Part shown: positions 10,392 through 19,382 of the stretch, in pieces
Numbering within the stretch: position 1 is the first letter of the stretch
Layout of the letters: every line of letters starts with the position of its first letter
Origin: Streptomyces sp. 71268
GTDB taxonomy: Bacteria > Actinomycetota > Actinomycetes > Streptomycetales > Streptomycetaceae
Reading direction: 5' to 3'
Assembly: GCF_029392895.1 (NCBI RefSeq)
Contig: NZ_CP114200.1
Location: forward strand, 3,503,001-3,567,000
Length of the DNA: 64,000 nt
The notes under the pieces: model-generated
Database searches by the model: none
What the model was told of the DNA's origin: nothing
What the model saw: only the letters and a program-made list of their open reading frames with translations
Made by a program: the position numbers and the translations under genes

Positions 10392-11636
10392 TTACTTGCC
10401 CGCGTTGGCGGCGTCGATCAGCGTGTCCTTGCCGACCGCGCCGACGTACACGATGCCGTCGTCGGTCAGGAGGGCGTTGACCAGGCGGGTGCTGAACACC
10501 GTGCCCGAGCCGAAGTCGCCCTTGACCTTGTCGCCCAGCTTGTCGAGGAACTGCGAGGCCGCGGCGGACTCGTCGCCCTCGCCGGGCTGCCCGGTGGGCA
10601 GGCCGCCGGGCAGCTTGAGCTTGGCGACCGTGCCCCAGCCCTCACCGATCACGTTCAGGCCGGACAGGTCGTCGGCGCCCAGTTCCTCAGGCTGGCCGAG
10701 CTTCTCGGCCTTGCGGTCGAGGTCCTTCTGCTCGGTGACCTTGGCGCCCTTGGGGGGCGTGAACTCGAAGGTGCTGGCCTTCGGCTTGCCGAAGCTGACC
10801 TTGGTGAACCCCACGTCGACGACGGCCTTGCCGCCACTCTTCGGGGCGAGGGTGAACTTGAGCGGGACACCGTTGTCCGCGTCCACGGCGATCCGGATGG
10901 AACCGACCGTGGTGTCGCCCTTCGGGGTCAGCTTGAGCTGGTACGCGTCACGACCGGCGATCTTCGCCGTGCCGTCCACCGTGACGGACGTGGTCTTGTC
11001 CGCCCCGGCCAGGACCTTCTTCGCCAGCTCCTGCGGCGTGGCGTCGGCCAGGTCCTTCGGCAGCCGCTCCTCCTGCTTGCCCTTGCCGTGCGAACGGTCC
11101 TGCTGGGGAGCGGTGGCGTGGTAGACCGTGTTGCTGCCGCTGTCGTACGCCCAGACCTGGTCGCCGTTGTGGATCAGGCTGTACTCGGCGGCGTCCTCGA
11201 TGATCGAGACGCGCTGCTTCTCGGGGCCGTCCGCCGCGATCCGCAGGGTGTGCGAGCCCGCCGCCAGTTCGGGGAGCTTGGACTGCGGCGCCGCGGACGC
11301 CTCGTCGCCGTCCTCGCCACCATGCTGGCCGCCGCCCATCCCGCCCAGCGACGAGCCGGCCGAGAGGCCGGGGATGCCCAGGTCAGTGCTGATCTTCACC
11401 GAGCCGGAAAGCTGCTGCGTGTCCGACGCGGCGATCTTGGCTATCAGTTCCTCTGCCGTGATCTTCGGCAGGTCGGGGTCGCCGCCGGAGTTGGCAAGCG
11501 CCGGGACCAGCCCGATCGTCGCCGCCGCCACCCCCGCCACCGCGACCGGGACGGCGTACCGCGCGGCTTTGTGCCGTCGCGCGGGACGCTCCTCGTCCCA
11601 CTCGTCCGTGGCCTCTGTTGATCGGGTACGTGCCAT
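10392..11636 (-). CDS. LolA-like / DUF2092-type membrane-anchored lipoprotein-sorting-domain protein
   Basis: 414 aa. A short basic N-terminus (RPARRHKAARYAVPV) and one hydrophobic segment at ~25-45 (VAVAGVAAATIGLVPALA) look like an uncleaved anchor or signal peptide. The rest is a β-rich domain resembling LolA/LppX lipoprotein carriers (LRIAADGPEKQRVSII, GDQVWAYDSGSNTVYHA, VGSIRIAVDADNGVPLKFTL, VDVGFTKVSFGKP). A Gly/His/Asp-rich insert lies near residue 100. The ATG at 11636 is chosen over an upstream start because GGAGGT lies 7 nt before it. It lies upstream of an ABC-2 exporter, and such actinobacterial proteins are often annotated as sigma-factor regulatory or lipoprotein carriers. The role is inferred only. 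Confidence 0.8.
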   Translation of the reverse strand: MARTRSTEATDEWDEERPARRHKAARYAVPVAVAGVAAATIGLVPALANSGGDPDLPKITAEELIAKIAASDTQQLSGSVKISTDLGIPGLSAGSSLGGMGGGQHGGEDGDEASAAPQSKLPELAAGSHTLRIAADGPEKQRVSIIEDAAEYSLIHNGDQVWAYDSGSNTVYHATAPQQDRSHGKGKQEERLPKDLADATPQELAKKVLAGADKTTSVTVDGTAKIAGRDAYQLKLTPKGDTTVGSIRIAVDADNGVPLKFTLAPKSGGKAVVDVGFTKVSFGKPKASTFEFTPPKGAKVTEQKDLDRKAEKLGQPEELGADDLSGLNVIGEGWGTVAKLKLPGGLPTGQPGEGDESAAASQFLDKLGDKVKGDFGSGTVFSTRLVNALLTDDGIVYVGAVGKDTLIDAANAGK

Positions 11637-11992
11637 GTGTGCTCTACCTCCGTCGTCGCCCGGCGGTTCATCAACGTCGCACTCGTCCACCCTCGGGCTT
11701 CATTGTCACCCGATCCGCCGTGCGGTGGCTTCTCCATCCCATCAAAAGCACCGCCACCTGGCGTCCCCCCGCAGGAGCAACTCCCCGTACCCCTGCGGGA
11801 TGACACGCATCAGACGAAAGACCAGGGTTCTCGGGGCAAGACCAGGGCCCACACGGGAACTCGGACCGCCACCTGGCCCGTAATCCGTCGGCCAGTACGG
11901 GCACGAGGGGTGCAGGGCACGGCGGGACCACAAGGCGGGCAGACGGCTAAGGAAGAGGCGCTGGGAAAGAACGGGCGGGCGGGGGCGGAGGC
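11637..11992. other. Intergenic region between LolA-like gene and prenyl synthase
   Basis: Carries the promoter of the minus-strand LolA-like gene and the 3' end of the prenyl synthase transcript. ORFs in both directions are shadows. A GC-rich imperfect stem overlaps the end of the prenyl synthase gene (GGGCGGGCTGAG...GCCCGCCC). Nothing else stands out. Confidence 0.4.
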
Positions 11993-13003
11993 TCAGCCCG
12001 CCCGGTGGACCACCGCGTCGCACAGGCCCTCAAGCGCCGAGCGGGCCGCACCCGTCGGGAGCGGGGCGAGCATGGCGCGCGCCTCCGCCGCGTACCGCAG
12101 CGTGTCGCGTCGTGCCTGCTCAAGGGCGGGGTGGGCGCGCAGCCTGAGCAATACCTCGGCGTGCCGGGCGTCGTCCGTCAGGTCGCCCTCAAGCAGCGCG
12201 CACAGCTCGCGGTCGGCCGCCGACCCGCTCGCCTGGGCCTGGGCGCGCAGGTGGAGCACCGGCAGGGTGGCGATGCCCTCGCGCAGGTCCGTACCGGGGG
12301 TCTTGCCCGACTCGTGCGAGTCGCTCGCGATGTCCAGTACGTCGTCGGCGAGCTGGAAGGCGATGCCGAGGCGCTCCCCGTACTGGGTCAGCACGCTGAT
12401 GACGCTCTCGTCCGCGCCCGCCATCATCGCGCCGAGCCGGCCCGAGACGGCGACCAGCGAGCCGGTCTTGCCGGCGAGGACGTCGAGGTAGTGGTCGACC
12501 GGGTCGCGGCCGTCGCGCGGCCCCGCGGTCTCCAGGATCTGGCCGGTGACCAGGCGTTCGAACGCCTCGGCCTGGATGCGGACCGCCTCCGGTCCGAGGT
12601 CGGCCAGTATGTGCGAGGCACGGGCGAAGAGGAAGTCGCCGGTCAGGACGGCCAGGGAGTTGCCCCAGCGGTTGTTGGCGCTGGGGACGCCGCGCCGCAC
12701 GTCGGCCTCGTCCATCACGTCGTCGTGGTACAGCGTCGCCAGGTGGGTCAGCTCGACGACCACGGCCGACGGCACGACACCCGGCGCGTGCGGGTCCCCG
12801 AACTGCGCGGCCAGCAGTACCAGGAGCGGCCTGAAACGCTTGCCGCCGGCGCGTACCAGGTGCTGGGCCGCCTCGGTGATGAACGGGACGTCGCTCTTGG
12901 TGGCCTCCAGCAGGCCCTCCTCGACGGCCGCCAACCCGGCTAGGGCGTCGGCTTCCAGAGTCTGGTCCCGCACGGTCAGCCCAAGGGGCCCGACGACGGT
13001 CAC
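11993..13003 (-). CDS. Long-chain (E)-polyprenyl diphosphate synthase
   Basis: 336 aa all-α isoprenoid synthase that condenses isopentenyl diphosphate onto an allylic primer. In this setting it most likely makes the menaquinone side chain. The first aspartate-rich motif is DDVMD (94-98) and the second DDVLD (220-224); GGKRFRP (53-59) and the GQILE and KTGSL helices are in place. The small residues before the first motif (ATLYH) fit a long-chain product. The start is a GTG at 13003, preceded by AGGAG at 7 nt; upstream in-frame codons encode Arg/Gly-rich nonsense. It stands alone, distant from the mqn genes. Product chain length cannot be read from sequence. Confidence 0.92.
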   Translation of the reverse strand: MTVVGPLGLTVRDQTLEADALAGLAAVEEGLLEATKSDVPFITEAAQHLVRAGGKRFRPLLVLLAAQFGDPHAPGVVPSAVVVELTHLATLYHDDVMDEADVRRGVPSANNRWGNSLAVLTGDFLFARASHILADLGPEAVRIQAEAFERLVTGQILETAGPRDGRDPVDHYLDVLAGKTGSLVAVSGRLGAMMAGADESVISVLTQYGERLGIAFQLADDVLDIASDSHESGKTPGTDLREGIATLPVLHLRAQAQASGSAADRELCALLEGDLTDDARHAEVLLRLRAHPALEQARRDTLRYAAEARAMLAPLPTGAARSALEGLCDAVVHRAG

Positions 13004-13809
13004 GAGAGGTACTCCTGTCTGCCTACGATCGCGTGGAATGTCGATGTGTCGCTGTCTCCACCACAAGGAAGCGTATCCGGTCGGGTATCGATCACCGTGA
13101 GCGCCTTCCCGGCCGCCCCTCCCCCCGAAGCGCTCGCCTCCTCGGGGTCGCCGCCGCCGTCGGTCACCGCGCGCGCACGCGTCTGCCCTGGTCGACGCGC
13201 GGACGCCCGCGCCAAGACCAGGTGGCCGGCAGGTGACGCCCGGCCCACGCCCCCCGCCACCGCGGGCGACCCCGCCTCCTGACGGGCCCGCGAGCGACCT
13301 CCGCACCGGCCCCCAGCGACCTGCGCGCCAGCCCCACAGCCCACCCGTCCCTCGGCCGCAGCTCGCCGGGCGCGACCCACCGCGCCCGTACGTCCCGCAC
13401 ACCCCATACGTCCCGCACGCTCCGCTCACCCCGCACACCCCCGGCACCACCCGCACTCCTGAGCGCCGGTCCGAGTACCCCGCTCCTCCCCCGCGTCACC
13501 GGACACATCACCGGACCGAGGGACACCGAGGCCACGCCCGCTCCGAAGCGGCGCGGGCACGCGGCGGGTGCCCTCAGCGACCGGTGCCGCCCCAGTCACC
13601 TCAGTCCCCGAAGACCCGCACCCGGGCTCCGCATTCCGGGACCGGCGCTCCGGAAATCGGGAGTTCAGTACCGCTATGAGCCACACGGCGTCCGATATTC
13701 GGACACGCTGAGTTATCCACAACCACCGTCCGGCCCCCCTCAACCCGCCCTTCCGGACGTAGTCTGTGGCCTGCCAGCTTGCAGACGAGGAGAAGGCGAG
13801 GCAGTACCC
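13004..13809. other. Divergent promoter region, prenyl synthase / fumarylacetoacetase
   Basis: About 800 bp without a gene. It contains the promoters of the minus-strand prenyl synthase and the plus-strand fumarylacetoacetase. The right end, ~13600-13740, is AT-richer and has symmetric elements (see the inverted repeat at 13690). Long ORFs crossing it are Pro/Arg/Thr-rich shadows. Confidence 0.5.
13690..13704. promoter_or_regulatory. Inverted repeat upstream of fahA
   Basis: GTCCGATATTCGGAC has arms GTCCGA/TCGGAC with a 3-nt centre, about 105 bp before the fumarylacetoacetase start. A similar half (TTCCGGAC) recurs near 13752. It is a plausible operator for a tyrosine/homogentisate-responsive regulator, but no regulator gene is adjacent. 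Confidence 0.35.
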
Positions 13810-15033
13810 ATGCCCCAGCACAGCCCGCTCGACCTGGCCGAGGGTGACCCCTTCGGTCCGCACAACCTGCCGTACGGCGTCTTCACCACCTCGGACGAGC
13901 CGCAGCGGCGGCGCGTCGGCGTGCGGTACGGCGCGTACGTGCTGGACGTGCACGCGCTGGCCGAGGCCACCGGTTCCGCCCACGCCGCCGTGCTCTCCGC
14001 CGGCACCCTCAACCCGCTGCTCGCCGCCGGCCGCGCCATATGGACCGCCGTGCGCGCGGAGTTGGTCGACGCGCTCACCGACCCCGCGCGGCGCGCCACC
14101 GTCGAGCCGCTGCTGATCCCGCTGGCCGACGTCGCCCTCCACTTGCCCTTCGACGTGGCCGACTACGTCGACTTCTACGCCAGCGAGCACCACGCCAGCA
14201 ACGTCGGCCAGATCTTCCGCCCGAACGGCGACGCGCTCACGCCCAACTGGAAGCACCTGCCGATCGGTTACCACGGCCGCGCGGGCACCGTCGTCGTCAG
14301 TGGCACTCCGGTGGCCCGGCCCGCCGGCCAGCGCAAGGCGCCCGCCGACGCCGCGCCGACCTTCGGGCCCTCGCAGCGCCTGGATATCGAGGCCGAGTTG
14401 GGCTTCGTCGTGGGCACCCCGTCCACGCTGGGCGAGCCGGTGCCGCTGGACGCCTTCGCCGACCACGTCTTCGGCGTCACGCTGCTCAACGACTGGTCGG
14501 CGCGCGACATCCAGGCGTGGGAGTACGTGCCGCTCGGCCCGTTCCTCGGCAAGTCCTTCGCCACCTCCGTCTCCGCCTGGGTCACGCCGCTGGACGCGCT
14601 CGCCCACGCGCGTACGGCGCCGCCGCGACGGGACGTTCCGCTGCTGCCCTACCTGGACGACTCGGCCGCCGCCGAACCGGGCGGCTTCGACATCCGGCTT
14701 GAGGTCGCCATCAACGGGCACGTGGTCTCGCGGCCGCCGTTCTCCGCCATGTACTGGACGGCGGCGCAGCAACTCGCGCACATGACGGTCAACGGCGCCA
14801 GCCTGCGCACCGGTGACCTGTTCGCCTCCGGCACCATCAGCGGCCCCCGCCCCGAGGAGCGCGGCTGCCTGCTCGAACTGACCTGGTCCGGCCGCGACCC
14901 GGTGGAGCTGCCCACCGGCAAGCGCACCTTCCTGGAGGACGGCGACGAGGTGACGATCACGGCGTGGGCGCCGGGTCCGGACGGCGTACGCGTGGGCCTC
15001 GGCGAGGTCACCGGCAAGATCACCGGCCGGTAG
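13810..15033 (+). CDS. fahA: Fumarylacetoacetase
   Basis: 407 aa, last enzyme of tyrosine/homogentisate catabolism, hydrolysing fumarylacetoacetate to fumarate and acetoacetate. It has the two-domain FAH layout: an SH3-like N-terminal domain (PYGVFTTSDEPQRRRVGVRYG) and the C-terminal β-roll with catalytic and metal-binding motifs DFYASEHHASNVG, LPIGYHGRAGTVV, IEAELGFVVG and NDWSARDIQAWEY. Length matches family members. The ATG at 13810 follows a GAGGAGAAGGCGAGG purine-rich stretch. It is transcribed alone; other homogentisate-pathway genes are not in the window. Confidence 0.95.
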   Translation: MPQHSPLDLAEGDPFGPHNLPYGVFTTSDEPQRRRVGVRYGAYVLDVHALAEATGSAHAAVLSAGTLNPLLAAGRAIWTAVRAELVDALTDPARRATVEPLLIPLADVALHLPFDVADYVDFYASEHHASNVGQIFRPNGDALTPNWKHLPIGYHGRAGTVVVSGTPVARPAGQRKAPADAAPTFGPSQRLDIEAELGFVVGTPSTLGEPVPLDAFADHVFGVTLLNDWSARDIQAWEYVPLGPFLGKSFATSVSAWVTPLDALAHARTAPPRRDVPLLPYLDDSAAAEPGGFDIRLEVAINGHVVSRPPFSAMYWTAAQQLAHMTVNGASLRTGDLFASGTISGPRPEERGCLLELTWSGRDPVELPTGKRTFLEDGDEVTITAWAPGPDGVRVGLGEVTGKITGR

Positions 15034-15323
15034 TCGTACCGGCCCCGAGCGACGCGGCGTCGGTGCGCCCGCGCGGGTGCGTACGGGCCCGCGCGGGCCC
15101 CGTGGCGCAGGGGTCGCGGGCGCCTCGCGGCGGGCGGCCCCGCGCGCGCCGGGACGCCCTGTCACGGCGGCGTTCGGCGGGCTCCGGCACCGCGGACGCC
15201 GGCGCTCCGCTCGCGGTGAGTCCGGCGTCCCCAGGGGCCGTACGGGCTGCTACGTTGTCAGGCTCCTGACCAAAACAGCGGCCGATCCGGGCGACGGGCC
15301 GGCCGGAACGGATGGAGAAGCGC

Positions 15324-15845
15324 GTGCGCAAGGCAGCCATGATCGCTGGTGCGTCGGCCCTCGCCGCCCTGCTCGTCACGGGGTGCGGCAGTGACAGCGA
15401 CGGCGGCGAGGACGGCGACAAGGCGAAGCAGACGCCCTCGGGCGCCGAGCAGAAGCCGAGCGACGCCCCCGCCGAGGGCGACGGGAACAGCGCGAAGGTC
15501 GAGGGGACGTACCTGTCCAAGAACACCGGCAACGGCCAGCGCATCGTCCTCGGGGTCAAGGACAAGACCGCCTTCCTGGCCGGCCCGCACACCTGCACCG
15601 GCACGTACCAGCAGAACACGCTGATGCTCAAGTGCCCCGACGGCAACACCGACCGCACGATGGGCAAGGTCACCACGAACGCCGACGGCAGCCTGACCGT
15701 GGACTGGGACGCCCTCTCCGAGGACGACGTCCTCTTCCCGGCCAAGGCCGGCGACGCCATCCCGACCCCGTCCGGGCTCCCCGACATCCCGGACCTCGGC
15801 GGCGACCTGGACGATCTCAAGAACTCCGGCGGCCTCGGCGACTGA
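15324..15845 (+). CDS. Putative lipoprotein
   Basis: 173 aa surface lipoprotein. The signal peptide (RKAAMIAGASALAALL) ends in a lipobox, LVTGC, so the Cys would be lipidated. A Ser/Asp/Glu/Lys-rich linker follows, then a small β domain (GTYLSKNTGNGQRIVLGV, GTYQQNTLMLKCPDG, LTVDWDAL). The GTG at 15324 is preferred because GGAG lies 6 nt upstream; an in-frame ATG at 15312 is the alternative. It is monocistronic and converges on the nuo operon with a shared hairpin terminator. The function is unknown. Confidence 0.8.
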   Translation: MRKAAMIAGASALAALLVTGCGSDSDGGEDGDKAKQTPSGAEQKPSDAPAEGDGNSAKVEGTYLSKNTGNGQRIVLGVKDKTAFLAGPHTCTGTYQQNTLMLKCPDGNTDRTMGKVTTNADGSLTVDWDALSEDDVLFPAKAGDAIPTPSGLPDIPDLGGDLDDLKNSGGLGD

Positions 15846-15985
15846 CGCCCCGCTCCCCCGTCCCGCGAACACCGCGTCCAGCGCGTCTACCGCGAACCCC
15901 GCGACCACCGCGACCGGCACCGGCAGCCGGCCACCAACGACCCTCGGCCACCAGCGGTCGGCAGCCGGTCGCGCGGGCCACGCAC

Positions 15986-16036
15986 ACGCCTCGGGCCCGG
16001 CCCCCTCCATGGTGAAGGGGGCCGGGCCCGAGGCGT
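15986..16036. terminator. Bidirectional terminator, lipoprotein / nuo operon
   Basis: Perfect 20-bp stem (arms 15986-16005 and 16017-16036) with an 11-nt loop, lying between the plus-strand lipoprotein gene and the end of the minus-strand nuoN. It is well placed to end both transcripts. Confidence 0.85.
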
Positions 16037-16088
16037 ACGCCCGAAGTCCATGCGCCCGGCGGTGCCGACGGGGCGCGGGCGGACGGGG

Positions 16089-17750
16089 TTAGCGGACGAA
16101 GACGCCGGCGTCGCCCGCCAGTTCCAGGAAGTACTGCGGCGCGACGCCGAGCACCAGCGTCACCGCGACGCCGATCGCGATCGCCGACGAGGTCAGCACG
16201 CTCGGCACGGCGACCGTCGGGCCGTCCGCGCGGGGCTCGCTGAAGAACATCAGCACGATGACGCGGATGTAGAAGAACGCCGCGATGGCCGACGACACCA
16301 CGCCGACCACCACCAGGGCGCCCGCGCCACCCTCCGCCGCCGCCTTGAAGACCGCGAACTTGCCCGCGAACCCCGAGGTGAGCGGGATGCCGGCGAACGC
16401 CAGCAGGAAGACCGCGAAGACCGCGCCCACCAGCGGGGAACGCCGTCCGAGCCCGGCCCACTTCGACAGGTGGGTGGCCTCGCCGCCCGCGTCCCGCACC
16501 AGCGTGACCACCGCGAACGCGCCCAGCGTCACGAAGCTGTACGCGCCCAGGTAGAAGAGGACCGAGGAGACGCCCTCCTCGTTGGTGGCGATGACACCGG
16601 CGAGGATGAAGCCCGCGTGGGCGATCGAGGAGTACGCGAGCAGCCGCTTCACGTCGGTCTGGGTGACCGCGACGATCGCGCCGGCCAGCATGGTGACGAT
16701 CGCGACGCCCCACATCACCGGGCGCCAGTCCCAACGCAGCCCCGGCAGCACCACGTAGAGCAGGCGCAGCAGCGCGCCGAACGCCGCGACCTTGGTGGCC
16801 GCCGCCATGAAGCCGGTGACCGGGGTCGGCGCGCCCTGGTACACGTCGGGGGTCCACATGTGGAACGGCACCGCGCCGATCTTGAACAGCAGGCCCATCA
16901 GCACCATCGCGCCGCCGATCAGCAGCAGCGCGTCGTTGCCCATCGTCTGGGCCAGGGCCGGGGTGATGTCCGCGACCTCGCCGTCCACCACGTCGGCGAT
17001 CCGGCCGTAGGTGACCGAGCCCGCGTAGCCGTACAGCAGCGCGATGCCGAACAGCAGGAAGGCCGAGGAGAACGCGCCGAGGAGGAAGTACTTGACCGCC
17101 GCCTCCTGCGACATGAGCCGCTGCCGGCGGGCGAGCGCGCACAGCACGTACAGCGGCAGCGAGAACACCTCAAGCGCGATGAAGAGCGTCAACAGGTCGT
17201 TCGCCGACGGGAAGACCAGCATGCCGCCGACCGCGAACAGCAGCAGCGGGAAGACCTCGGTGGTGGTGAAGCCGGCCTTGGTGGCCTCCTTCTCGGCGTC
17301 CCCGCCGGGCACGGCGGCGGCCTGGGCGGCGAAGGAGTCCACCCGGTTGCCGTGCGCCACCGGATCGAGTCGGCGTTCGGCGAAGGTGAAGACCGCGACG
17401 AGCGAGACCAGCAGGATGGTGCCCTGCAGGAAGAGCGCGGGGCCGTCCACCGCGATGGCGCCCTCCGCCGCGATCCGGGCCTTGCTCGTGCCGTAGTCGC
17501 CGACGGCCAGGCCGATCACGGCCGCGAAGGCAGCGGCGATGCCGAGCACGCTGGTGAACAACTGGGCCCCGTACCGCGCCTTGCGGGGCAGCAGCGCCTC
17601 GATGAGCACGCCCACGATGGCGGCTCCGATGACGATCAGCGTGGGCGCGAGCTGGCCGTACTCGATGTCGGGCGCCTTGAACTTGTCAGGCGACTCGGCC
17701 GCCATGGTCCACAGGCTGTGGACCGTTACGGGATCTGCCACGGCGCTCAC
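16089..17750 (-). CDS. nuoN: NADH-quinone oxidoreductase subunit N
   Basis: 553 aa antiporter-like membrane subunit of complex I, one of the three proton-translocating modules. About 14 transmembrane helices. Key charged residues are visible: ALEVFSLPLYVLCAL (Glu of TM5), MGLLFKIGAVPFHMWTPDVYQGAPTPVT (Lys of TM7 and the discontinuous helix) and VTQTDVKRLLAYSSIAHAGF (Lys/His helix). It is the last gene of the operon; its ATG overlaps the stop of nuoM by 4 nt (ATGA). Upstream nuoM and nuoL are its paralogues. High confidence. Confidence 0.97.
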   Translation of the reverse strand: MSAVADPVTVHSLWTMAAESPDKFKAPDIEYGQLAPTLIVIGAAIVGVLIEALLPRKARYGAQLFTSVLGIAAAFAAVIGLAVGDYGTSKARIAAEGAIAVDGPALFLQGTILLVSLVAVFTFAERRLDPVAHGNRVDSFAAQAAAVPGGDAEKEATKAGFTTTEVFPLLLFAVGGMLVFPSANDLLTLFIALEVFSLPLYVLCALARRQRLMSQEAAVKYFLLGAFSSAFLLFGIALLYGYAGSVTYGRIADVVDGEVADITPALAQTMGNDALLLIGGAMVLMGLLFKIGAVPFHMWTPDVYQGAPTPVTGFMAAATKVAAFGALLRLLYVVLPGLRWDWRPVMWGVAIVTMLAGAIVAVTQTDVKRLLAYSSIAHAGFILAGVIATNEEGVSSVLFYLGAYSFVTLGAFAVVTLVRDAGGEATHLSKWAGLGRRSPLVGAVFAVFLLAFAGIPLTSGFAGKFAVFKAAAEGGAGALVVVGVVSSAIAAFFYIRVIVLMFFSEPRADGPTVAVPSVLTSSAIAIGVAVTLVLGVAPQYFLELAGDAGVFVR

Positions 17751-19381
17751 TTCGCGGCCTCCACATCTCGTACGGGCACGTCAGGCTTGGGGTCCTGCTT
17801 GTCGACCACGGACAGCGTGTGGTCGACGGCCGGGTCGATCATCTCGGTGACCGGCTTGGGGTAGACGCCGAGGAAGACCAGGAGGGCGATCAGCGGGACC
17901 ACCACGGCCAGCTCGCGCACCCTGAGGTCGGGCATGTTCTCCACGCCCGCCTTCACCGGCCCGGTCATCGTGCGCTGGTAGAGCACCAGCACGTACAGCG
18001 CGGCGAGCACGATGCCGACGGTGGCGATGATCCCGATGGCCGGATACCGGCTGAACGTGCCGACCAGCACCAGGAACTCGCTGATGAACGGGGCCAGGCC
18101 AGGCAGCGACAGCGTCGCGAGCCCGCCGATCAGGAAGGTGCCCGCGAGCACCGGAGCCACCTTCTGCACACCGCCGTAGTCGGCGATGAGCCGCGAGCCG
18201 CGCCGGCTGATCAGGAACCCGGCGACGAGCATGAGGGCGGCGGTGGAGATGCCGTGGTTGACCATGTACAGCGTCGCGCCGCTCTGGCCCTGGCTGGTCA
18301 TCGCGAAGATGCCCAGGATGATGAAGCCGAAGTGGGAGATCGACGCGTACGCCACCAGGCGCTTGATGTCGCGCTGGCCGACCGCGAGCAGCGCCCCGTA
18401 GAGGATGCTGATCACGGCGAGCACCAGGATCACCGGGGTGGCCCACTTGCTGGCCTCCGGGAAGAGGTGCAGGCAGTAGCGGAGCATGGCGAAGGTGCCG
18501 ACCTTGTCGACCACGGCGGTGATCAGCACGGCGACCGGCGCGGTGGACTCCCCCATCGCGTTCGGCAGCCAGGTGTGCAGCGGCCACAGCGGCGCCTTCA
18601 CCGCGAACGCGAAGAAGAAGCCGAGGAACAGCAGCCGTTCGGTGTTGGTCGAGATGGACAGCTCGCCGCTGGCCCGGGCCTCCGCGATCTGTTGCAGCGA
18701 GAAGGTGCCGCTGCCCAGGTCGTCGGCGGTCACCGCGTACAACCCGATGACGGCGGCCAGCATGATCAGCCCGCCGGCCAGGTTGTAGAGCAGGAACTTC
18801 ACCGCCGCGTAGCTGCGCTGGGTCGCGGTCTCCCGCTCGCTCCGCTGGCCCGCCCGGTCCCCGAAGCCGCCGATGAGGAAGTACATCGGGATCAACATGG
18901 CTTCGAAGAAGACGTAGAAGAGGAAGACGTCGGTGGCCTCGAAGGAGAGGATCACCATCGCCTCGACCATCAGGATCAGCGCGAAGAAGCCCTGGGTGGG
19001 GCGCCACCGGCCGTGCGTGACGGACTGCGCCGCGGCCTCGGGGGCACCCGCCGGCGGGTCGGCGTCGTGCCACCCGGCGAGCACCACGAACGGGACGAGC
19101 AGCGCGGTCAGCCCGACCAGCACCACCCCGATGCCGTCCACGCCCAGCTCGTACCGCACGCCGAAGTCCGCGATCCAGGCGTGCGACTCGGTGAGTTGGT
19201 ACGGGTCCTCGCTGTCGGGGTCGAAGCGGACCAGCGCCGCCGCGGCCAGCACCAGCGTGGCCAGCGAGAACAGCAGGGCCACCCACTTGGCGACGGTGCG
19301 CTGTGCGGCCGGGACGGCCGCGACGGCGACGGCGCCGACGGCGGGCGCCACGGCCGTGGCCGTCAACAGGGGAAATGACAT
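17747..19381 (-). CDS. nuoM: NADH-quinone oxidoreductase subunit M
   Basis: 544 aa antiporter-like complex I membrane subunit with ~14 helices. FEAMLIPMYFLIGGFG holds the conserved TM5 Glu; FAVKAPLWPLHTWLPNAMGESTAPVAV and VGQRDIKRLVAYASISHFGFI carry the Lys/His residues of the proton channel. It contains a somewhat longer first loop (DPPAGAPEAAAQSVTHG) than E. coli NuoM. The ATG at 19381 is 1 nt from the nuoL stop at 19383; the nuoN start overlaps its own stop. Confidence 0.97.
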   Translation of the reverse strand: MSFPLLTATAVAPAVGAVAVAAVPAAQRTVAKWVALLFSLATLVLAAAALVRFDPDSEDPYQLTESHAWIADFGVRYELGVDGIGVVLVGLTALLVPFVVLAGWHDADPPAGAPEAAAQSVTHGRWRPTQGFFALILMVEAMVILSFEATDVFLFYVFFEAMLIPMYFLIGGFGDRAGQRSERETATQRSYAAVKFLLYNLAGGLIMLAAVIGLYAVTADDLGSGTFSLQQIAEARASGELSISTNTERLLFLGFFFAFAVKAPLWPLHTWLPNAMGESTAPVAVLITAVVDKVGTFAMLRYCLHLFPEASKWATPVILVLAVISILYGALLAVGQRDIKRLVAYASISHFGFIILGIFAMTSQGQSGATLYMVNHGISTAALMLVAGFLISRRGSRLIADYGGVQKVAPVLAGTFLIGGLATLSLPGLAPFISEFLVLVGTFSRYPAIGIIATVGIVLAALYVLVLYQRTMTGPVKAGVENMPDLRVRELAVVVPLIALLVFLGVYPKPVTEMIDPAVDHTLSVVDKQDPKPDVPVRDVEAAK

Positions 19382-19382
19382 G

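Noticed and set aside
13426..15165. 579-codon minus-strand ORF over fumarylacetoacetase
   Set aside because: Antisense shadow of a strongly supported gene; its protein is Arg/Gly/Val-rich without domains.
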